From an uncultured Aquimarina sp. (GTDB lineage Bacteria > Bacteroidota > Bacteroidia > Flavobacteriales > Flavobacteriaceae): a stretch of DNA of 12,674 nucleotides. Every line of letters starts with the position of its first letter. Position 1 is the first letter of the stretch. The translations under genes and the position numbers were made by a program. Positions 7,438 through 12,674 of the stretch are shown one piece after another. The notes below the pieces were generated by a model, which saw nothing but the letters and a program-made list of their open reading frames with translations, searched no databases and was not told where the DNA came from. The stretch is from positions 1 to 12,674 of the forward strand of contig CALGNG010000023.1 in assembly GCA_937958735.1 (NCBI GenBank). The letters run 5' to 3'.

Positions 7438-7866
7438 TTAGCAACTAATTTTATCTACACGCCTTTGGTGGCGTCCTCCTTCAAAATCTGTATTTAGATA
7501 TATTTCTACCATTTCCAATACTTGAGCTTCTGCCGTAAAGCGTGCAGGTATTACTAATATATTAGCATTATTATGCTGTTTAATAATTGCTGCTATCTCT
7601 TTAGACCATGCTAATCCTGCACGTACTTTAGAGTATTTATTAGCTGTCATAGCCACTCCATTACCTGTACCACAAAGTAATATTCCCAAATCTACCTCTG
7701 CATCGTTTACCTTTTTAGAAACTAACCGTGCAAAATCAGGATAATCTACACTATCATTACTATTAGTACCACAATTAACTACTTCGTGTCCTAAACTTTC
7801 TAAATAAGTTACAATAGACACTTTATAATTGGTACCAGCGTGGTCATTTCCTATAGCAATTTTCAT
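7438..7866 (-). CDS. rpiB: Ribose-5-phosphate isomerase B
   Basis: A 142-residue RpiB/LacAB-family isomerase that interconverts ribose 5-phosphate and ribulose 5-phosphate in the non-oxidative pentose phosphate pathway; some relatives act on allose or galactose 6-phosphates. Active-site features are complete: NDHAG at 7-11 (Asp8, His9), DYPDFA at 41-46, LLCGTGNG at 63-70 with the catalytic base Cys65 and phosphate/anion loop Thr67-Gly70, HNNANIL at 98-104 with the ring-opening His98, and GGRHQRR at 130-136 with the phosphate-binding Arg132 and Arg136. Length is normal. It is the first gene of a minus-strand pair with the YrbL-like gene and starts at the edge of the 615-bp non-coding block. 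An exact -7 element lies 25 bp upstream. Confidence 0.96.
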   Translation of the reverse strand: MKIAIGNDHAGTNYKVSIVTYLESLGHEVVNCGTNSNDSVDYPDFARLVSKKVNDAEVDLGILLCGTGNGVAMTANKYSKVRAGLAWSKEIAAIIKQHNNANILVIPARFTAEAQVLEMVEIYLNTDFEGGRHQRRVDKISC

Positions 7867-7891
7867 TTTTATAATATTTTTTAATATTTTA

Positions 7892-7899
7892 CAAAGTTA
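7892..7899 (-). promoter_or_regulatory. Candidate -7 element for rpiB
   Basis: On the minus strand TAACTTTG is an exact TAnnTTTG match, 25 bp before the rpiB start. The upstream -33 position reads TTA rather than TTG. It would drive rpiB and the YrbL-like gene. Confidence 0.45.
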
Positions 7900-8206
7900 A
7901 CTATTCTATATATAGGTTAATCCATTTTATTATGCGTTTAGTTTTTATTTGTGGATATAATACAGTAAGTAATTCTAGATCCACCAACTGTTAACAAGTC
8001 TGTATTACTGTTATCAACTTATGTAGATAGATTGTTAATAACTCTAGTAAGTTTTTTTGCTTATTAAAATCCTTTTTTCAATACAGCCAGACCTATTAAC
8101 AATCCTAATTTAATTTTAATTTTCGCTTAACTAGTTATTCAATTTTAAGAGTCGGTTCTAAACATCAATTTTTAATGTTAATTCAAAAATATAATAATCA
8201 ATAGTA

Positions 8207-8228
8207 GTTATTAACCATTGTTAATAAC
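8207..8228. repeat. Inverted repeat of a DnaA-box-like motif
   Basis: GTTATTAAC (8207-8215) and GTTAATAAC (8220-8228) are exact reverse complements separated by CATT. They contain two head-to-head TTATTAAC-type 9-mers in the middle of the candidate origin, a layout that suits cooperative binding of a protein dimer. Confidence 0.6.
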
Positions 8229-8481
8229 CTTGTAAATTCCTTATTTATCAATAGATTAACCTTGTTACAACTTGTTAATTCAATACTAAAAAACAACTAA
8301 TTAATTAATAAGCAAAAAAGAAGTTTAAAAGTTATACCGCTATTAACAAGCTATAATAACATTCATTATTTTTTTTAAATTTTAAAAAGAAAAGAATTAT
8401 AATATAATATATGTGTATAAGATTGAAAAGGAGATTTTAAAAAAGAGCTATTCATTCTAAAAAAAAATATAATTCTTAAAA

Positions 8482-8724
8482 TTAAACTATTTGAAGTCCT
8501 TCTTGATCTTTCCTTAGCTTTTCTATAATAGCCAAGGTTTCTTCCTTGGCATTAGGATGTACTACTAATTCTATGCCGCCTAAGGCATTCGAATAAAAGG
8601 GTGTAATACCTACCATGGTTTCATTTTTAAAAAAGAAAGGTATTTCTGCCTCAAGCAATAAATGCTTTAATACAGAATATTCGTATGGATACGTAAATCT
8701 TGCAATGGAAATATAATCTATCAT
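8482..8724 (-). CDS. DUF2007 family protein
   Basis: An 80-residue cytoplasmic protein that fits DUF2007, a small single domain annotated as a putative prokaryotic signal-transducing protein but without a proven function. Typical features are the first strand ISIARFTYPYE (6-15), a helix with the LLLEAEIPFFF pattern (22-32, in place of the usual LE..GI), a loop, and the strand GGIELVVHP (49-57) followed by the helix AKEETLAIIEKL. The fold resembles small alpha/beta sandwich domains that bind ligands or PII-like partners. It is full length. It is divergent from rnr, with 113 bp between starts, and its stop lies at the border of the candidate origin. No clear -7 element was found upstream. Confidence 0.85.
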   Translation of the reverse strand: MIDYISIARFTYPYEYSVLKHLLLEAEIPFFFKNETMVGITPFYSNALGGIELVVHPNAKEETLAIIEKLRKDQEGLQIV

Positions 8725-8837
8725 CTCACTAATTTAACTTTTAGTCGATAAAAAGAAAAGAATTTAACTGCATTTAATTCTTATGGTGGTTAAAGTCTAA
8801 ATAATAACTGTATTTTTAGACAAATTCAATAGCTAAG

Positions 8838-11057
8838 ATGGGTAGAAGAAGTAATAGTCAAAAGAAAAAACCGGCGAGTTTGACCAATTTAGATGTTAAA
8901 ATCCTACAGGTTTTAAAAAAATCGAACAGCCAACCCATGAATTACAAGCAGATAGCAGGAAAACTTAAAGTTACCGATGCTAGTGGACGTAATCAGATTA
9001 TCAAAAAAATAGCGCAATTAGCGGCAAAAGGACAAATAGAAGAGGTAGATAGGGGTAAATTTATATTAAAAATATCGGCTAGCACCTATACAGGTAGAGT
9101 AGATGTAACATCTAAAGGTTCTGCTTATGTAATAGTAGAAGATTTAGAAGAGGATATTTTTATACCCAGTAATGCTTTAAATAAAGCTTTCCATGGCGAT
9201 ACGGTAGAAGTATACTTATATCGCCGTCGTCGTAGAGGAAACCATGAAGGAGAAATTAGTAAAATAATAGAACGCAAGCGTACCGAGTTTATTGGGGTTA
9301 TAGAAATTAAAGAAAATTTTGCTTTTGTAAGTAGTCAAGATTCTAAAATGTATACCGATTTTTTTATTCCTAAAGAAAGAATTAATGGGGCTAAAAATGG
9401 TGAATTAGTATTGGTAACGCTAGATGATTGGCCAGAGAAAGCAGATTCTCCTTTTGGATCTGTTAAAGAAATTTTAGGAATTCCTGGAGAACACGAGACA
9501 GAAATACACGCTATATTATTACAATATGGTTTACCCTTCGAGTTTCCAAAAGAAATAGAAGAGTATGCTAATAACATAGATACGTCTATACAAGCAGAAG
9601 AAATTGCTAAGCGTAGAGATATGCGTAAAACCTTAACTTTTACCATAGATCCAAAAGATGCTAAAGATTTTGATGATGCTTTATCTTTTGAAGTACTTAA
9701 AAATGGAAATTATGAAATAGGAATCCATATTGCCGATGTTTCCCATTATCTACAACCTGGTACTATTTTAGACGATGAAGCTTACGAGCGTGCTACCTCT
9801 GTATATTTAGTAGACAGGGTAGTACCTATGTTACCAGAAATTTTATCGAATAATGCCTGTTCTTTAAGACCAAATGAAGAGAAATATACTTTTTCTGCGG
9901 TATTCGAAATAACCCCTAATACAGAAATAGTGGGGGAGTGGTTTGGTAGGACTGTAACTTATTCCGATGCCCGTTTTGCTTACGAAGAAGCGCAACAAGT
10001 AATAGAAACTGGAGAAAGGTTTATACCTGCTGCCATTTCTCTTACAGGTGAGGATTATAAAGTAACAGAACCTATTGCCAATGCCATATTAAAATTAGAT
10101 GAGTTGGCAAAAGTGATGCGAGAAGCCCGTATGCAGTCTGGTGCCTTATCTTTTGATAAAACAGAAGTAAAATTTAATTTAGACGAGAATAACGAGCCTG
10201 TAGGGGTGTTTTTTAAGACTTCTAAGGATGCTAATAAGCTTATAGAAGAGTTTATGCTTTTAGCTAATAAAAAGGTCTCAGAGTTTATAGGAAAGCAAAA
10301 TCCCCAAAAGACGTTTGTATACCGTGTCCATGACGAACCTAATGAAGAAAAATTAGCCTCTTTGCAAACTGTGGTATCACAATTTGGGCATAAACTGAAT
10401 TTACAGAACAAAAAAACAGTGACTTCTTCTCTAAACCAGCTATTAAGTGATGTAAAAGGAAAAAGGGAACAAAATATGGTAGATACTTTAGCTATTCGTA
10501 CTATGAGTAAAGCTATTTATACTACCCAAAATATAGGGCATTATGGACTATCTTTCGATCATTACTCGCATTTTACTTCCCCTATACGTCGTTATCCAGA
10601 TGTAATGGCGCATCGTTTATTGCAACATTATTTGGACCAAGGTAAATCTGTAAGTGAAGCAGAATACGAAGAAAAATGTAAACACAGTAGCGAGATGGAA
10701 GGTTTAGCGGCTAGTGCAGAGCGTGATTCGATTAAGTTTATGCAAATTAAATTTATGCAAGAGCATAAACACGAAACGTTTGTAGGAGTAATTTCTGGTG
10801 TTACCGAGTGGGGTATTTATGTAGAAATTATAGATAATAAATGTGAAGGAATGATTCGTCTAAGAGATTTAAAAGACGATCATTACTCGTTTGTTCAGGA
10901 TAAATACGCTGTAGTTGGAAAACGTACGGGTAAGGAATATGTACTTGGGGATGAGGTAATGGTAAAAGTGCGCAATGCAGATTTAATAAAGCGCCATTTA
11001 GATTTTATTATTGTAGACCCTAAGGATCAAGAAGAATTAGTACATACTACTAAGTAA
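8838..11057 (+). CDS. rnr: Ribonuclease R (3'-5' exoribonuclease)
   Basis: A 739-residue RNase II/R family enzyme that degrades structured RNA from the 3' end and helps in rRNA and mRNA quality control. Domains in order: a basic N-terminus (GRRSNSQKKK), an RNase R winged-helix domain at about 18-76, cold-shock OB domains at about 83-215, the RNB catalytic domain at about 260-590, and an S1 domain at about 645-727. The metal-binding aspartates are in DPKDAKDFDD (271-280: Asp271, Asp277, Asp279, Asp280). A second RNB signature, HFTSPIRRYPDVMAHR, lies at 578-593. The lysine-rich tail of the E. coli protein is absent; the chain ends soon after S1. The winged-helix domain separates it from RNase II. 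It is probably monocistronic: the next gene on the strand starts 199 bp later with its own promoter candidate. Confidence 0.97.
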   Translation: MGRRSNSQKKKPASLTNLDVKILQVLKKSNSQPMNYKQIAGKLKVTDASGRNQIIKKIAQLAAKGQIEEVDRGKFILKISASTYTGRVDVTSKGSAYVIVEDLEEDIFIPSNALNKAFHGDTVEVYLYRRRRRGNHEGEISKIIERKRTEFIGVIEIKENFAFVSSQDSKMYTDFFIPKERINGAKNGELVLVTLDDWPEKADSPFGSVKEILGIPGEHETEIHAILLQYGLPFEFPKEIEEYANNIDTSIQAEEIAKRRDMRKTLTFTIDPKDAKDFDDALSFEVLKNGNYEIGIHIADVSHYLQPGTILDDEAYERATSVYLVDRVVPMLPEILSNNACSLRPNEEKYTFSAVFEITPNTEIVGEWFGRTVTYSDARFAYEEAQQVIETGERFIPAAISLTGEDYKVTEPIANAILKLDELAKVMREARMQSGALSFDKTEVKFNLDENNEPVGVFFKTSKDANKLIEEFMLLANKKVSEFIGKQNPQKTFVYRVHDEPNEEKLASLQTVVSQFGHKLNLQNKKTVTSSLNQLLSDVKGKREQNMVDTLAIRTMSKAIYTTQNIGHYGLSFDHYSHFTSPIRRYPDVMAHRLLQHYLDQGKSVSEAEYEEKCKHSSEMEGLAASAERDSIKFMQIKFMQEHKHETFVGVISGVTEWGIYVEIIDNKCEGMIRLRDLKDDHYSFVQDKYAVVGKRTGKEYVLGDEVMVKVRNADLIKRHLDFIIVDPKDQEELVHTTK

Positions 11058-11168
11058 AATATAGATTTAAGTATTTAGATATTAGAATTTTGAGTAAACA
11101 AAAGAGATTAATAAATAATTTATTATTATTTTAATATAAAGTATAGTGGTATAAACTTTAGACAAAAT

Positions 11169-11194
11169 ACTTACTACTTTAAATAATAGTAAGT
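11169..11194 (+). terminator. Possible weak terminator hairpin after rnr
   Basis: ACTTACTA (11169-11176) pairs with TAGTAAGT (11187-11194) around a 10-base loop, followed by TTTATTAAG. The stem is AT-rich and the U-run is broken, so it may be only a weak terminator for rnr or chance pairing. Confidence 0.3.
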
Positions 11195-11206
11195 TTATTA
11201 AGAAAA

Positions 11207-11237
11207 TTGCATATAAAATTTAATACTCTTTACTTTG
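11207..11237 (+). promoter_or_regulatory. Candidate promoter for the LysE-type exporter gene
   Basis: TTG (11207-11209) is followed after 20 bases by TTACTTTG (11230-11237), one base off TAnnTTTG. The -7 element ends 19 bp before the start codon, giving a short leader. Spacing fits Bacteroidota promoters. Confidence 0.4.
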
Positions 11238-11256
11238 TATTCTATACCAAAAAATA

Positions 11257-11940
11257 ATGTTTTACGAGGATATAAAATTAGCAATTAGCTTTGGTTTTGT
11301 GCTAGCCATATTGGTGGGTCCTGTATTTTTTGTGATTTTAGAAACGGCAGCCATAAAAGGTTTTAGAGCTGCTTTAGCTTTAGATTTTGGAGTAATTGTA
11401 GCCGATGCTGCATTTATTACCATTGCCTATTTAAGTACTAGTCAATTACTAGAAAAAATAAAAGACGAACCTTCTTTATTTATTTTTGGAGGCGTATTAC
11501 TTATCGCTTACGGGGTAATTACATTTATAAAGGAAAAAAAAGTAGAAGATTCTAAACGCGATATTTCGGTAGAATTAATTAATAAACATAATTACTTTAA
11601 GTTGTTTTTAAAAGGTTTTTTACTCAATTTTATAAATATAGGTGTACTTGGTTTTTGGTTAACTATTATTATAACAGTGGGACCCCAATTAGAAATGAAT
11701 ACTCCTAGAGTAATAAGTTTTTTTGGATTGGTTTTAGGAGTTTACCTATTATTAGATATGGTAAAAATGCTTATAGCTAAAACTTTAAAAAAGAAACTAA
11801 CACCATTACGTATATTTTATTTAAAACGTGGAGTTAGTGCGCTAATGATAGCTTTTGGTATTTTATTACTTTCTAAAGGCTTATTTCCTAAAAGTGCAGA
11901 ACAGTTACAACAGCAAATAGAAGAAGTAAATCCTTTTTAA
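11257..11940 (+). CDS. LysE family translocator (amino-acid exporter type)
   Basis: A 227-residue inner-membrane protein of the LysE/RhtB superfamily, whose studied members export amino acids such as lysine, threonine or homoserine. Six hydrophobic segments can be placed at about 8-28, 38-60, 73-92, 116-140, 150-172 and 190-207. The hallmark Gly-Pro of the first segment is GP at 21-22, followed by the KGFRAAL loop (34-40) and the membrane Asp50. The later conserved block reads GFLLNFINIGVLGFW (120-134), where many family members have an NP pair; here it is NIG. The end is a hydrophilic tail (SAEQLQQQIEEVNPF). The substrate cannot be inferred. It stands alone, followed by a good terminator. 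Confidence 0.88.
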   Translation: MFYEDIKLAISFGFVLAILVGPVFFVILETAAIKGFRAALALDFGVIVADAAFITIAYLSTSQLLEKIKDEPSLFIFGGVLLIAYGVITFIKEKKVEDSKRDISVELINKHNYFKLFLKGFLLNFINIGVLGFWLTIIITVGPQLEMNTPRVISFFGLVLGVYLLLDMVKMLIAKTLKKKLTPLRIFYLKRGVSALMIAFGILLLSKGLFPKSAEQLQQQIEEVNPF

Positions 11941-11955
11941 ATAAGAATTAAGCAC

Positions 11956-11987
11956 AAAAAAACCCTCAGTATAACTGAAGGTTTTTT
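11956..11987. terminator. Bidirectional Rho-independent terminator
   Basis: An A-run and CCC-TCAGT (to 11970) pair across an ATA loop with ACTGA-A-GG and a six-T run (11982-11987). One C/A mismatch interrupts the stem. It lies 15 bp after the LysE-type stop and just past the 3' end of the minus-strand tRNA, so it can end both transcripts; the A-run serves as the U-run for the minus strand. Confidence 0.85.
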
Positions 11988-11989
11988 AG

Positions 11990-12060
11990 AGGTGCCAAGC
12001 GGATTCGAACCGCTGTACATGGTTTTGCAGACCATTGCCTAGCCACTCGGCCATGGCACC
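11990..12060 (-). tRNA. tRNA-Cys (anticodon GCA)
   Basis: On the minus strand a complete cloverleaf of 71 nt can be drawn. The acceptor GGTGCCA pairs with TGGCACC. The D arm is GCCG...GGC. The anticodon stem ATGGT/ACCAT encloses the loop CTGCAAA, giving anticodon GCA (cysteine). The T arm AGCGG-TTCGAAT-CCGCT is standard. The discriminator base is U, a known identity element for cysteine tRNA. CCA is not encoded and must be added after transcription. It follows folB on the same strand but has its own good promoter candidate. Confidence 0.97.
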
Positions 12061-12072
12061 CTACTTGGACGA

Positions 12073-12104
12073 CAAATATAGTATAATTATAGAGTATTAT
12101 ACAA
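12073..12104 (-). promoter_or_regulatory. Promoter for tRNA-Cys
   Basis: On the minus strand TTG (12102-12104), 21 bases, then TATATTTG (12073-12080), an exact TAnnTTTG. The -7 element ends 12 bp before the mature tRNA 5' end, a fitting distance for a short precursor leader. This is the best-supported promoter in the window. Confidence 0.6.
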
Positions 12105-12138
12105 GACTTAATGCCTTCAAATTTCGGAAGTATATAAA

Positions 12139-12495
12139 TTACCTACTTTTAGTACGCTCGATGGTTACCATTTCTACATCTCCGCCAATAGGAGGATTTA
12201 TTTTAGAAACCGCTACTGTAGCGGTGGTAACCAATATAATCTCTTTAAAAATACGGTTTAAGATACGTTCTGCTACATGCTCTAATAAATTTGCACGAAT
12301 AGCCATTTCTTCCTTTACAATAGCGTTTAGATGTACATAATCTACTGTATCGGCTAATTGGTCCGATTGTGCAGACGCATTTAAATTAGCCGTTACAGTT
12401 AAATCTACCCGATAATCAGAACCTATTTTAGACTCTTCCACTAAACAACCATGGTTAGTATGTACCCGTATGTTATGTAATTTTATAATTCCCAT
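12139..12495 (-). CDS. folB: Dihydroneopterin aldolase
   Basis: A 118-residue protein of the normal FolB size. It converts 7,8-dihydroneopterin to 6-hydroxymethyl-7,8-dihydropterin plus glycolaldehyde in folate synthesis, as a cytoplasmic homo-octamer in the known enzymes. Family landmarks are present: NHG at 14-16 followed by Glu21 (pterin side, aligned to Glu22 of the S. aureus enzyme), DTVDY at 49-53 with Tyr53, LLEHVAERI at 70-78 with Glu72 that anchors the pterin, and SKINPPIGG at 97-105 with the catalytic Lys98. Nothing is missing. It lies 52 bp after the stop of the upstream minus-strand gene and 78 bp before tRNA-Cys. A plus-strand frame overlapping it and the tRNA is a shadow. Confidence 0.95.
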   Translation of the reverse strand: MGIIKLHNIRVHTNHGCLVEESKIGSDYRVDLTVTANLNASAQSDQLADTVDYVHLNAIVKEEMAIRANLLEHVAERILNRIFKEIILVTTATVAVSKINPPIGGDVEMVTIERTKSR

Positions 12496-12547
12496 CTTAT
12501 AAATTTTATTCTTTTGCTTTTAGCTAAATTAGTATAGTTATTAAAGC

Positions 12548-12674
12548 TTATTTTAATTTACTACTATCTACAGGGGTAAGTTTATAAACTTTGTCTTTCT
12601 TTTTAATTTTAGATCCTTTAGAAATATTAAAAATACCTCCAATTACAATATTTCTTTGAAAAAAGAAGAAATTT
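12548..12674 (-). CDS. C-terminal end of an unidentified gene (5' truncated)
   Basis: Reading the minus strand from the window edge gives 41 residues followed by TAA at 12548-12550. The sequence starts with several phenylalanines (NFFFFQRNIVIGG) and turns into a basic tail (GSKIKKKDKVYKL, ending SSKLK). The phenylalanine run followed by a lysine-rich end would fit a membrane segment with a cytoplasmic tail, but the piece is too short to place in a family. It is upstream of folB on the same strand with a 52-bp gap, so they may share a transcript. Coding is supported by the codon pattern and by the fitting position of the stop only. Confidence 0.5.
   Translation of the reverse strand, partial: NFFFFQRNIVIGGIFNISKGSKIKKKDKVYKLTPVDSSKLK

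Larger units (their letters stand above)
7867..8481. other. 615-bp AT-rich non-coding block, candidate replication origin (oriC)
   Basis: No convincing gene lies here. The block is extremely AT-rich (10 G/C among the 60 bases 8161-8220; 7 among 8341-8400) and is filled with DnaA-box-like 9-mers. One (minus, 7950-7958) reads ATATCCACA, one base off the classical TTATCCACA. TTATTAACA occurs exactly on the minus strand at 8033-8041 and 8219-8227, with TTATTAACC at 8208-8216 (plus) and CTATTAACA at 8093-8101 and 8340-8348 (plus). Related forms are TTATCAACT (8011-8019), TTATCAATA (8245-8253) and TTGTTAACA (minus, 7989-7997). The A/T-only-like tract at about 8361-8480 would suit a DNA unwinding element. 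dnaA is not in the window, so the call rests on motif density alone. Some such matches are expected by chance in AT-rich DNA. Confidence 0.5.

Noticed and set aside
8411..8440. Nine-codon ORF (ATG at 8411) overlapping an AAGGAGA motif
   Set aside because: The AAGGAGA lies inside the tiny ORF rather than before it, no start follows at a useful distance, and Bacteroidota rarely use strong Shine-Dalgarno sites.
7867..8481. CRISPR array or tandem repeat in the AT-rich block
   Set aside because: The recurring motif is only 8-9 bases, irregularly spaced and on both strands, without unique spacers of constant size.
9335..10411. Open minus-strand frames inside rnr
   Set aside because: They lie wholly within the well-supported RNase R catalytic region and show no family features.
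12035..12340. Open plus-strand frame of 101 codons
   Set aside because: It runs through the tRNA-Cys gene and antisense to folB.
1..12674. Defence island, prophage or mobile element
   Set aside because: No transposase, integrase, terminal repeats, restriction or toxin-antitoxin genes were seen; the gene content is core chromosome.

Overview
The window looks like chromosomal DNA from a member of the Bacteroidota, most likely a Flavobacteriaceae. The DNA is very AT-rich. The first reading frame ends in a type IX secretion C-terminal sorting domain. A DUF3078 outer-membrane-type protein is present. Several gene starts are preceded by the Bacteroidota -7 element TAnnTTTG rather than by E. coli-type promoters, and clear Shine-Dalgarno sites are rare. 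No phage, insertion sequence, CRISPR array or defence island was found. Almost all of it is core or house-keeping chromosome.

Layout. Positions 1-1966 hold the tail of a secreted T9SS cargo protein, a perfectly palindromic two-way terminator, a small secreted protein of unknown function (minus strand) and a DUF3078 protein (plus). Positions 1967-4343 hold a beta-propeller lipoprotein and an alpha/beta hydrolase, both minus. Positions 4458-6803 hold recJ (single-strand exonuclease) and lspA (lipoprotein signal peptidase), both plus. Meeting lspA tail to tail with only 3 bp between them is a minus-strand pair, rpiB followed by a YrbL-like kinase-fold gene. Then comes a 615-bp non-coding, extremely AT-rich block (7867-8481) with many DnaA-box-like 9-mers. 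After it lie a small DUF2007 gene (minus), rnr (RNase R, plus) and a LysE-type exporter (plus). The end holds a terminator, tRNA-Cys(GCA), folB and the last codons of an unidentified gene, all three genes on the minus strand.

How the parts relate. LspA would process the beta-propeller lipoprotein, which carries a clear lipobox. RecJ, RNase R, tRNA-Cys, FolB and RpiB are general DNA, RNA, folate and pentose-phosphate functions that form no single pathway. The most notable item is the non-coding block at 7867-8481, which I read as a candidate replication origin (oriC) or at least a DnaA-binding cluster, lying between rpiB and the DUF2007/rnr pair. This is inferred from sequence pattern only; a genome-wide GC-skew plot would settle it.
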